This document shows, one piece after another, positions 8,691-16,956 of a stretch of 64,000 nt of DNA. The notes beneath the pieces are model-generated. The model saw nothing but the letters and a program-made list of their open reading frames with translations, ran no database searches and was not told where the DNA came from. Numbering within the stretch: the stretch's first letter is position 1; each line of letters begins with the position of its first letter. The stretch lies in NCBI GenBank assembly GCA_965140765.1, contig OZ223309.1:2480001-2544000 (forward strand). Reading direction: 5' to 3'. Source of the stretch: Sunxiuqinia sp963678245. Lineage in GTDB: Bacteria > Bacteroidota > Bacteroidia > Bacteroidales > Prolixibacteraceae. Both the position numbers and the translations under genes were made by a program.

Positions 8691-10085
8691 TTACTCACCA
8701 AAGCTCGTCTCCAGCACTTTTTCAAGCTCATCAATTCCGTGAATGGCATTCTCCGGTAGATTAGCCTTATCATTACTAAAAACATACATGGCTGCTTCAT
8801 CTTCAATCACGCTGTTCGATTCATCATAATTTCCACTCTTGTCTTTAACGCGGACGGTATCCAACTGTAAAAACTCGCCCATAAAATCGTACATGGCAAT
8901 ACGTTTCGAGCGACCGTAGTCATGTCCTTCTTCAGGTAAATGCACATTTTTTACATGATCGAGTTGATTGTAAAAGCCATAAGTCCGCTGCATAAACGGA
9001 AACTCATATTCCGGCACATGATTCGACCAATCGCCGCCATCGGAAATAACCAGTTGTGGTTTGGGCGCAAACATAGCGGCAATCTCAACATTGTTGGTTC
9101 CTCCACCACACAGGTGAATTGGCTGACCACTTTCGCAAGGGCAACCGCCGTAAAAGTAGCACGACAGCATCACCACCGGCACACTCACATTGATTCGCTC
9201 ATCGATAGCCGACATCAGCATCGTATGGCTACCACCACCAGACCCTCCCGTAATTGCGACCCGATCAGGGTCAGCATGATTGAGCGACAATAAATAATCC
9301 AGTATTCGTTCGCTGCTGAGCACCTGAACCAGTTGCGCAGTACTTTGCTTATGATCCTCAAATTGAAGCAAACTCTCGCCCCAGGCAAACAGATCGTAAT
9401 TCATGACAATGGCTCCCATTTGAGCGAGCATTGCACAGCGTATTTGCATATCTTCGTTATAACGACCATTGGTAAAATGACCATTAGGGCAAAGAATTAC
9501 GGGAACTTTACCTTTCAATTTTGCAGGCTTATAAATCGATCCGGTGGTGTATAGTCCGGGCAAAACTTCCAATGCTATATTTTCAACCTGATAGCCCTTC
9601 ATCTTCCGTTTGTTGGTAACAATCGGATCAGAGTCCGGCCATTCGGGCAGATCATAGAAATGAAAAATAGCACGCATACACTCTTTTAATTCAGCCTTTC
9701 GCACTTCCCATGATTTCTGATCTTCATACAATGTTTTCATGTAATCCAATCGCTCAACTCCCTCTCTCAGGGTAATTTTAGAATAACGAAAGTGCGAGAT
9801 GCGATAGGTATTATCATCTTGCTTCTCGAAAACCAGATCGAAAGGGGTCAGTACATTTTTCAGCGTCTCCTCAATGGTTGGTCGAAAGCGCCAATTGGCA
9901 TAATCCAGCATTTTACCACGAACCATACTGCCTGCAAAACTAAGATCGACCTGATATTGCTTTTCAATATCCAGCAAAACATCCTCCAAGTCCCGACTAT
10001 ATTTAGTATCTGAGTTTTGCGCTTCGACTAGAAAAACCGTAAACAAAAGTGCAAACAGAAAAAGAATCTTTTTATTTTTACTCAT
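8691..10085 (-). CDS. Secreted alpha/beta-hydrolase esterase with N-terminal STN-like domain
   Basis: From ATG 10085 the product is 464 residues with a signal peptide ending near VEAQ (about 23). A longer reading from 10118 would overlap the upstream gene by 26 nt, so 10085 is preferred. Residues about 30-97 look like an STN domain (LEDVLLDIEKQYQVDLSF...YRI), unusual on an esterase. The hydrolase domain has the nucleophile elbow GGSGG (Ser282), a late His in EEGHDYG (His388) and an Asp near 349-352. Overall it resembles acetyl-xylan-esterase-like alpha/beta hydrolases of glycan loci, so deacylation of a polysaccharide in the periplasm is the likely role; the substrate is not shown. It is the last gene of the 12-gene minus-strand run, 7 nt after the previous stop. 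Confidence 0.82.
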   Translation of the reverse strand: MSKNKKILFLFALLFTVFLVEAQNSDTKYSRDLEDVLLDIEKQYQVDLSFAGSMVRGKMLDYANWRFRPTIEETLKNVLTPFDLVFEKQDDNTYRISHFRYSKITLREGVERLDYMKTLYEDQKSWEVRKAELKECMRAIFHFYDLPEWPDSDPIVTNKRKMKGYQVENIALEVLPGLYTTGSIYKPAKLKGKVPVILCPNGHFTNGRYNEDMQIRCAMLAQMGAIVMNYDLFAWGESLLQFEDHKQSTAQLVQVLSSERILDYLLSLNHADPDRVAITGGSGGGSHTMLMSAIDERINVSVPVVMLSCYFYGGCPCESGQPIHLCGGGTNNVEIAAMFAPKPQLVISDGGDWSNHVPEYEFPFMQRTYGFYNQLDHVKNVHLPEEGHDYGRSKRIAMYDFMGEFLQLDTVRVKDKSGNYDESNSVIEDEAAMYVFSNDKANLPENAIHGIDELEKVLETSFGE

Positions 10086-10092
10086 CGTCTTG

Positions 10093-11196
10093 TTATTTTT
10101 CGGGCCACTTTTCATCAATAATTTCAGTCAATTCCAATTTTGTCGGATCAACTTTTACGTATTTCATTCGTTCACGACGCCAGGTGTAAATGAAATGCAC
10201 CATGCCATCAGCCGACTGAATTACTGCCGGATAAGAATACTGACTGATTTCGGAATCTTCCAATACAAGCGCTGCAGACCAGTGTTTGCCATCATCGGAA
10301 ACCGCTACATTAAGTGGTGTGCGATAACCTTTTTTAGCGCCAATGGGTGTTTTTACGTGGTTGTAAACAGCCAGTTGACGTCCATCTTTCAACGAAACGG
10401 CATCGGTTCCTGAATTGTTATTTGGAAGTCCTGAAGCTTGTGGCAACGACCATGTTTCGCCATTGTCCGAAGAATACGAATCAACCAATACGCTGTTTTT
10501 ACTTCGGCATAAAATAGACAAACGCCCGTCTTGGTGTTTCAAAACGCTGGGCTGAATAATTTGATAGGTGCTTGGGCTATTAATTGGGCCAACCTTACGC
10601 CAGGTTTTACCAAGATCAGGGGTCAATTCGAAATGAACCTGCCACCCCTGTCCTCCTTCAGTACTTGACCCGCAGATCAAATCGCCGTTACCTAATAACA
10701 AAGGTTTATTTTTTACCGGGCCAATAAAGCCATCTGGTAGTTTTTCGGCTTCGCTCCACGTTATTCCATTGTCGGTAGAACGCTTTAGCATGCCCCACCA
10801 ACCGGAAGGACTTGGTCCAACTTTATAAAACAACAGCAAATCGCCATCAGGAATTTGATACAAAACCGGATTCCAAGTTGGATAACGCAGCGTATCGTTT
10901 TGCACCCCGTTGGCCACTTCAACCGACTTTGTCCACTCACCATCGACCAAACGACTGAAACGGATGGTCACATCCGGGTTTCGTTCGCGTGTGCCACCAA
11001 ACCAAGCAGCAACAATACCATCAGGTGTCTCAGCCAACGTTCCGGCATGACAAGAAGGATAAACATCTTCTTCGTATATAAACTGTTCTTTTACTATTCC
11101 TTTTTTCCATCGATTTTCCTGTGCATTTGACTCAACTGAAAAAAGACAAGCAAGAACAAACATCACAATTAGACTATTTCTGAAATATAATTTCAT
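10093..11196 (-). CDS. Secreted BNR-repeat sialidase-fold protein
   Basis: A 367-residue product with a signal peptide (MKLYFRNSL... cut near SNAQE). Asp-box repeats (S-x-D-x-G-x-x-W type) are visible as STDNGITW, TPDLGKTW, SSDNGETW and SDDGKHW, giving a six-bladed sialidase-like propeller (BNR_2 type). Family members cover sialidases and other exo-acting enzymes. In a pectin-type locus a Kdo-, uronate- or other acid-sugar hydrolase is possible, but the substrate is unknown. It lies between the DUF3826-like gene (167-nt gap) and the esterase (7-nt gap). Confidence 0.8.
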   Translation of the reverse strand: MKLYFRNSLIVMFVLACLFSVESNAQENRWKKGIVKEQFIYEEDVYPSCHAGTLAETPDGIVAAWFGGTRERNPDVTIRFSRLVDGEWTKSVEVANGVQNDTLRYPTWNPVLYQIPDGDLLLFYKVGPSPSGWWGMLKRSTDNGITWSEAEKLPDGFIGPVKNKPLLLGNGDLICGSSTEGGQGWQVHFELTPDLGKTWRKVGPINSPSTYQIIQPSVLKHQDGRLSILCRSKNSVLVDSYSSDNGETWSLPQASGLPNNNSGTDAVSLKDGRQLAVYNHVKTPIGAKKGYRTPLNVAVSDDGKHWSAALVLEDSEISQYSYPAVIQSADGMVHFIYTWRRERMKYVKVDPTKLELTEIIDEKWPEK

Positions 11197-11363
11197 ATGT
11201 TTATATTTTTCAATTTAAGTTTGTGCAATTTCCACACTCCTCTGGAATGCTATAGTATAGTGTACCAGCACATGCAGCTCCCAATAATCATCCCCTGTCT
11301 GAGCAAAATATTGATCATGCTCATTTCATATCCAATGCACGCTTTAAATTAGCTATGCAAAGC

Positions 11364-12041
11364 TTACTCTTTGTTTTTTTCTTCTTTTATTTTTTTGACA
11401 AAGGCCTTATAAAGCTGGTGCCAATCTCGTCCGTTACTGTTTAAGTATTTCTCGCATTTCGTTTTGTAGATTTCGAAAATAGCAGAGATCTCCTTCATCT
11501 GTTTATAATCGACTGCCATTTCTCGAGCCTCCTTTAAATGTCCTAAAATTACAGCAGCTTCTTCATCGGTTAGGTCTGGCACAATGGCGTGGTAACCACG
11601 CATAGTGAAGTCAACCTTACCTACGGTGTATTTATCCAAAATAGCCTCAACCTGCTCTTCTGTCAAGTCTTTACGAAGTCCGTTCATTAAATTCTCATGC
11701 ACACTTTCGGGCATGGCTGAATCGGCAATCATTTGTCGATCCAGCTCGGTCAGTTTTTCCCCTGTCCTTGGATTTACTCCGGCAGGAACCGCTGATCCGG
11801 GATGCTCATTGTGCCATGTTTTCACAGCAGTCAGATGTTCAGCTACAATGTCTATTACACGCTCTTCTTTCGCTTTATCGGTCAACTCTAGCGATTTCAC
11901 CCACTTTGTTGCTTTCTGTTCCTGATCGGATAATTGATTGCTAACGACTGGTGGGTGCACGGAACAATTTGCCTCGGTAGCCGGAGTGTACAAGAAAGAC
12001 ACTGCTACAAAAACAGAAGCTATTAGTAATGATTTTTTCAT
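11364..12041 (-). CDS. Secreted DUF3826-like protein
   Basis: A 225-residue exported protein with a signal peptide ending near ATEA (about 23). The mature part is mostly helical, with DQEQKATKWVKSLELTDKAKEERV near the N terminus and DLTDEEAAVILGHLKEARE in the middle. This pattern matches the DUF3826 family as I know it, which occurs in Bacteroidota glycan loci without a known activity. Nothing catalytic stands out. It follows the (alpha/alpha)6 hydrolase by 26 nt, so it is co-transcribed with glycan-degrading genes. Confidence 0.75.
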   Translation of the reverse strand: MKKSLLIASVFVAVSFLYTPATEANCSVHPPVVSNQLSDQEQKATKWVKSLELTDKAKEERVIDIVAEHLTAVKTWHNEHPGSAVPAGVNPRTGEKLTELDRQMIADSAMPESVHENLMNGLRKDLTEEQVEAILDKYTVGKVDFTMRGYHAIVPDLTDEEAAVILGHLKEAREMAVDYKQMKEISAIFEIYKTKCEKYLNSNGRDWHQLYKAFVKKIKEEKNKE

Positions 12042-12067
12042 TGGTATCGTTTTTTATTGATTCCGAG

Positions 12068-13633
12068 TTAGTATTTACAAATCAGGTGTTCCAGGTGCTC
12101 ACTTCGTCCAACCTCTTTCCCATCGACTAAAACGATAAGGCCTTTCCCTAACTTGTATTTTTCGCCCGTTTTATCCCAAATGATGCTGACACTTTTCCCT
12201 TGATAAGAAACTTGATCCAGCGAAAACCAATCCCATTTATCTTCCGGAATCAAGGGGTTCACTTCAATTTTCTGATCATCACGAGGACGCAGACCAACCA
12301 GTCCGGTAATAATTAAGTCATTAAAAGTTGAATGATTGTAGTAGCGGCTCCGCTCCTGATCTCCTTTAAGCCAATAGCCGGTTACTTCATCCAAGTACTC
12401 TCCAATATATGGGCGACCGCGGTAATATTGAGATTCAACATACAACTCCATTAGTCTAAAATAAATGGAATCGTTCACCACATCCTGGTCGTAATTATTG
12501 ATCAGGTTAGCCATGGCAGTCATGGTTTGTGACGTTGCAAATGGCCAAATGGCACCATCCCACTCGCAGCTGCAACAGCCGTGAGAACGAAACTCCGGGT
12601 GACTGCGCTCAGCAGTTGTAAGTCCAAAAGGAGCTAAAAACCCTTGGGTGCTTTTTACCTGTTCCCATGCACTTTCCTGCTTTTCCTGTGGTAAGTTGAA
12701 ATACCATGGAATGAATCCAATTTCTTCGCGCACCTCCGCAAAACCTCCTTTTTCGTTAACCGTTTCGTAGAAATTCGCCTCAGCATTCCAAAGGCTATTA
12801 TTCACCAGTTTTTGTAAGGTATCAGCTTTGGCTTCATATTTTTCAGTAACTTTCTTCTTTCCGGCCAAACTTGCAATTTTAGCAATGGCTTTTGCATTTC
12901 CATACATGTAGCTGTTAATCGTTGGGCGCTTGTTTTTCACGTGGCGTCCACCACTAATCTGCTCTTCCATGCCATCGCGAACATCGTATTGCCAAAACAG
13001 GCCAGAAGGTGTTTTTTTTTCAATTTCCCACGCTTCGTATTCTGAAAGTAAATCAGGTAACATATCCACCAAATACTCTTTGTTTCCATCAACCAGGTAT
13101 TTGTTGTAAAGTGCATTGGCCGTCCAACTACTGAACTTGAGAAGCTTATTCATTTTTCCACCTTCATTACCCCGAAACCAAACATGAACATAGTCGTTCA
13201 CATATTCGCGATCGCGCAACCAGCGGGATTCGTATATGTGATGCCCCAAGGCACAACTAATCATGTTGTATTTATCAGCATATGGACGTTGGACCAGAAA
13301 CTCAGTCATCACATATCCTTTGGGAGTCTCTTTGATGTGTTTGCGCAAAGTCCACCAACGGTAGTAATACATTTCCTCAAAATTGGCTTGCGGACATTCG
13401 AACAACGGGATATTGGCTTTCATCCATTCCCATGATTCGGCATTCGGGATAGCGCCGGTAATATTTTCATCTTCCATGCGATTAAAATAATCGACATAGT
13501 GCTTAAAATCCTTGGCTTGAAGGATCTGTTTTTCATTGCTCTTTCCCTTTTGGCTTGCCGTAGCAGGCAATAAACTCATCCAGGTGAAAGCAATAATGAG
13601 TGTTAATTTTATTGTATTTTTTAACTTGTACAT
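12068..13633 (-). CDS. Secreted (alpha/alpha)6-barrel glycoside hydrolase, MGH1/GH63-like
   Basis: A 521-residue product with a signal peptide (cut near LPATAS). The body reads as a helical toroid hydrolase: YYYRWWTLRKHI, FWQYDVRDGMEEQISGGRH, INSYMYGNAKAIAKIA, RSHGCCSCEWDGAIWPFATSQTM and YNHSTFNDLIITGLVGLRP. This order matches the MGH1-like/GH63-type clan, where Asp in the DVRDG block and Glu in the EWDGAIWP block are the likely catalytic residues. A short beta tail follows. The substrate is not predictable beyond an alpha-linked sugar. The gene starts 4 nt after the preceding stop. Confidence 0.75.
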   Translation of the reverse strand: MYKLKNTIKLTLIIAFTWMSLLPATASQKGKSNEKQILQAKDFKHYVDYFNRMEDENITGAIPNAESWEWMKANIPLFECPQANFEEMYYYRWWTLRKHIKETPKGYVMTEFLVQRPYADKYNMISCALGHHIYESRWLRDREYVNDYVHVWFRGNEGGKMNKLLKFSSWTANALYNKYLVDGNKEYLVDMLPDLLSEYEAWEIEKKTPSGLFWQYDVRDGMEEQISGGRHVKNKRPTINSYMYGNAKAIAKIASLAGKKKVTEKYEAKADTLQKLVNNSLWNAEANFYETVNEKGGFAEVREEIGFIPWYFNLPQEKQESAWEQVKSTQGFLAPFGLTTAERSHPEFRSHGCCSCEWDGAIWPFATSQTMTAMANLINNYDQDVVNDSIYFRLMELYVESQYYRGRPYIGEYLDEVTGYWLKGDQERSRYYNHSTFNDLIITGLVGLRPRDDQKIEVNPLIPEDKWDWFSLDQVSYQGKSVSIIWDKTGEKYKLGKGLIVLVDGKEVGRSEHLEHLICKY

Positions 13634-13637
13634 TCAA

Positions 13638-15482
13638 CTATAATTTTTCAGTTTTCAACGAATAAATGCGGAACACAGCTTCGTCAACAGGCTTTCTGCT
13701 TTGAGGAACATCAAAATTTTGATCAGTCGGCGTATCGACAGTTGGAAAACGGCGAACCTCTCCAGTACGAAACTGAATGCTTTGGACTTCGTGAACCGGT
13801 GCAAAACTCAAGCCAGTGGTTTTCTTTTCACCATTTACATACACATCATAAAAACGAGACCAAGTGGTCGCTTCAATACGAATGGTGTATTTTTCACCGG
13901 CTTCGTACTCCATAATATTCCGTAAACGATAGCCTGCTTTGTGTTTCAGTATCCCATCCTTATCAAAAATAAGGCGCAACGTTCCGGTGTTTTCTTCATC
14001 TTGCAATTCAACATGCAGCAGGCCATGGTCATTTTGCTCTGCTTCAATTGTAAATTCAACGCTCACCGAATCGGATGCCGGAAACAAACGTTTGGCTTTG
14101 GCATAGTCAAATTCATCTTTGTCTTTTAAGGTCAGACAAGATGTTCCATCAGCATCGTTCTCAATACCAACGCGCGCCCAAACCGGACTAAAAAGATTCC
14201 ATTTATCTAAAGCTGATTCCGAATCCATCCCAGAAAAATCTTCATCAACATGGGTTTCGGCCTTCGCTTTAACAGGCACTGGAATTGTTGAAACCCAGAT
14301 ATCTTCTTTATTAATGCTGTAAGTTATCCAAAGGTTTCCATCAGGAGGGGTACCATTACCTTCCTGAATACCACGAACATATTGCGGACCATAAGATTTA
14401 TAGTTACCACCATAACGCATGGTTGTAATTTCACCATTCACCAAAAGTAAATTTTCATAATTGAGACCATTCTCACTCACGGAAATAGCTAAAGGCCAGC
14501 GAAAATCGGACGGGTTATAAACCGTCGCATAACGTCCGTCCGACGTTTTTTGTCCCCAAATCTTAGCATTGCTGTTTACAAATCCAGGGGCACGAGTAGG
14601 CGTTGTCCAGGTTTTCCCTTCATCTTCACTCACCGCGGTGAGGGCATGCTTCCACAAGCCAACCACGCTCCCATTTGGCAAGTGATAGTACGAGAAAGCT
14701 TTATACTGTTTTTGTATGGGAATTAACGGATCATCCCGATCCGCTTCTTCGTTCCACTGCTGTTGAACAAGAGGATCGGATAGCATTTTCTCACAGGCTT
14801 TAACAAGCCCTCTATCCTTGCTCTTCATATAAAAGGGATAGTCCGTATTTTTTTTGCTCCACCCTTCATTATAACGAATGAAATAGATCGGGCCGAAGGA
14901 ACCATCTTTATGAATTTCGCGTACCACTCTTCCAATTCCTTTTCCATCGTTCGGGCTGTCGTGCGCATCAATAGAAATAGCAATGTAGGCTATGGCAAAT
15001 AAACGATCATCAGAAGAAACATAAAATCCCATTCGCTGATGATTTACCGACAGCAAGTCTTTTGCCACTTGATCACTTCCCTCCTTTTGCGTTCCGTCCG
15101 GAATGGAATACGGAGGAAAAACAACCTCAGGCTTCGACCATCCGTAACCATCATTTGAAGTCACCAAAAAGGTTTGTCCCGGTGGAACGTGCTCTCCAAC
15201 CGGATCACTTAAATATTCCAAAAAGAACGTATTGTTCCAATACGCCAACATAGGCGCATGGTTGTATGTCCATCCAAAATCATCAGCAGTTTCGGGAAGT
15301 TCGCGATTGGCGCGCATCACCTGAATGTTATGTACGCCCATTGCCGGGCTCAGTTGCCCATGATGATAGTCAGGATTGTTGAGCTCGCTCCCTGTAAAAT
15401 GAGGGATTTCCTGAGCTGAAGCTACTCCCACTCCACTTAATAACAAGGCGGATACGAGTAATATTTTATTCAGTTTTATCAT
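13638..15482 (-). CDS. Secreted sialidase-fold protein with C-terminal beta-sandwich
   Basis: A 614-residue product with a signal peptide (cut near ASAQE). Residues about 40-405 look like a six-bladed sialidase-type propeller with degenerate Asp boxes (TSNDGYGW, SEDEGKTW, SENGLNY). Residues about 415-610 form a beta-sandwich of the LamG/concanavalin-like kind (VDEDFSGM... AVFRIYSL), which may bind glycan. It is a second, different sialidase-fold protein in the same operon. It may be an exo-hydrolase for an acidic or rare sugar; the specific activity is unknown. Confidence 0.75.
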   Translation of the reverse strand: MIKLNKILLVSALLLSGVGVASAQEIPHFTGSELNNPDYHHGQLSPAMGVHNIQVMRANRELPETADDFGWTYNHAPMLAYWNNTFFLEYLSDPVGEHVPPGQTFLVTSNDGYGWSKPEVVFPPYSIPDGTQKEGSDQVAKDLLSVNHQRMGFYVSSDDRLFAIAYIAISIDAHDSPNDGKGIGRVVREIHKDGSFGPIYFIRYNEGWSKKNTDYPFYMKSKDRGLVKACEKMLSDPLVQQQWNEEADRDDPLIPIQKQYKAFSYYHLPNGSVVGLWKHALTAVSEDEGKTWTTPTRAPGFVNSNAKIWGQKTSDGRYATVYNPSDFRWPLAISVSENGLNYENLLLVNGEITTMRYGGNYKSYGPQYVRGIQEGNGTPPDGNLWITYSINKEDIWVSTIPVPVKAKAETHVDEDFSGMDSESALDKWNLFSPVWARVGIENDADGTSCLTLKDKDEFDYAKAKRLFPASDSVSVEFTIEAEQNDHGLLHVELQDEENTGTLRLIFDKDGILKHKAGYRLRNIMEYEAGEKYTIRIEATTWSRFYDVYVNGEKKTTGLSFAPVHEVQSIQFRTGEVRRFPTVDTPTDQNFDVPQSRKPVDEAVFRIYSLKTEKL

Positions 15483-15540
15483 TTCAAATCAATTAAATTG
15501 AAGTTTTCCAATTCCAAAAATTCAGAAATCAATATGAACG

Positions 15541-16944
15541 CTATACTTCATCAAGAATCAACACCCAGTCGTTACCATTCTCTTTTTCACCCGGAGCATC
15601 AAATTCCTGAACACCTTGGGTCTCAAACTCACCGATGGCCGTAGTTTCTCCATTTCGGGGATCAAACCAGTTTGCCTTTACTTTGTCAGCTTTAAACTGC
15701 TCCATATCAACAGGAATATTTCTTCCGGTGTACGTGTAGATAAAGGCATAATTTGAACCACGAGTAGCGATTAAGTAATCATACCGCTCACCATTTTCAC
15801 CGGCAATCAAACTTTGATCGGGCACTCTATCCAAATAAGAACGCGATAGCATCAAATCTTTCAGGTGAACCATCTGTTTGGCTCCCGGAGCGTAAATTGC
15901 TTCTGTCCAATATTCTCTAGCTCCGTATGCCGGTTCATTATCAGTCGGCTTATAAAACTGCATCACAGCACTGTGCCCATAAGTATAGCCGAATGCTCCG
16001 GAAAATACAGACCAATATGCATAACGACGAACATCATCATCATTCCAAAATGGTTGCAGTGTATCGTGTAAGCCCTGAGGAATTCCTTCGTAAGAAGGCT
16101 CGCCATCAATAGTTGGTTTAGCCGGAGTCATATCCCAATCGGTTTGCATGTAACGCCAATTATCTTCACCGTACGAGCGCTCTGTATCGTCCTGCTCGTA
16201 ATTTCGGTGTCCGGACTGGATCATGTTAAAATCCAACCAAGCTTCGTTAGCGAACCAGTCAGAAGACTGCATCCGTCCACGTGGGTGAAATGTAATCAGG
16301 TGATTCGGGTCAGTATCATTGATGGCATTCCCCAGATTATTCCAGGTAGCCGTTGAATCGTTCCCCATGGTGTCACCACCATTCAGCCAAATTATATTTT
16401 TGCGGTCTTTGTAGCGATCGGCTATCCACTTGCCATAAACAGTAGCTTCTTCTCTTGATACATAACCACTTTTTACATTACCTCCCCATACCGGAACCAA
16501 GGCCATGTACAATCCTTTTTCGGCAGCCTGATCAATCACATAATCCATATGATCCCAATAATCATATTGTAGCGAGTCGTCAAATGCATTTCCTTCGGTA
16601 ACCACCGGTTTTGCCACATTGGCATTTACTAAGGCTGAATCGCCATAAATATTGACAGCTCCTACGTTGTGCAATACCATTACTTGAATAACATTGTATC
16701 CTTGCTCTTTGCGGATTTCCAAATATTTCACCGCATCTTCCTGATTAAGCTTTGAAAATAGCAGCCAACCAGTATCGCCTAACCAAAAAAACGGATCGCC
16801 ATTTTCTTCAACAAAATAATGTCCGTTTTCAGATACTTTTAAAAGCGGTAAACCCGTATCTTCTTTCTTTTCTTCCTTTGAGGTTGAAGTACAACCAACA
16901 GCAAAAAATACAGCTATCGTAATGATCAATAAATTTCGTAACAT
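15541..16944 (-). CDS. GH140-like (DUF4038) lipoprotein, possible apiosidase
   Basis: A 467-residue lipoprotein with lipobox FFAVGC (Cys18), so probably membrane-anchored. The TIM-barrel DUF4038 domain starts with FFWLGDTGWLLF and shows NIIWLNGGD (Asp191) and PTIDGEPSYEG (Glu282). These fit in spacing and context the acid/base Asp and nucleophile Glu reported for the B. theta GH140 apiosidase that acts on rhamnogalacturonan II. A C-terminal beta domain (about 370-467) completes the usual layout. Apiose release is therefore a family-based inference; other DUF4038 proteins have unknown targets. It directly follows the beta-helix fusion gene (12-nt gap). Confidence 0.82.
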   Translation of the reverse strand: MLRNLLIITIAVFFAVGCTSTSKEEKKEDTGLPLLKVSENGHYFVEENGDPFFWLGDTGWLLFSKLNQEDAVKYLEIRKEQGYNVIQVMVLHNVGAVNIYGDSALVNANVAKPVVTEGNAFDDSLQYDYWDHMDYVIDQAAEKGLYMALVPVWGGNVKSGYVSREEATVYGKWIADRYKDRKNIIWLNGGDTMGNDSTATWNNLGNAINDTDPNHLITFHPRGRMQSSDWFANEAWLDFNMIQSGHRNYEQDDTERSYGEDNWRYMQTDWDMTPAKPTIDGEPSYEGIPQGLHDTLQPFWNDDDVRRYAYWSVFSGAFGYTYGHSAVMQFYKPTDNEPAYGAREYWTEAIYAPGAKQMVHLKDLMLSRSYLDRVPDQSLIAGENGERYDYLIATRGSNYAFIYTYTGRNIPVDMEQFKADKVKANWFDPRNGETTAIGEFETQGVQEFDAPGEKENGNDWVLILDEV

Positions 16945-16956
16945 ATTTTATAAGGT

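Noticed and set aside
8940..9554. Plus-strand ORFs opposite the esterase gene
   Set aside because: Antisense shadows without family features; the minus-strand gene has a signal peptide and catalytic motifs.
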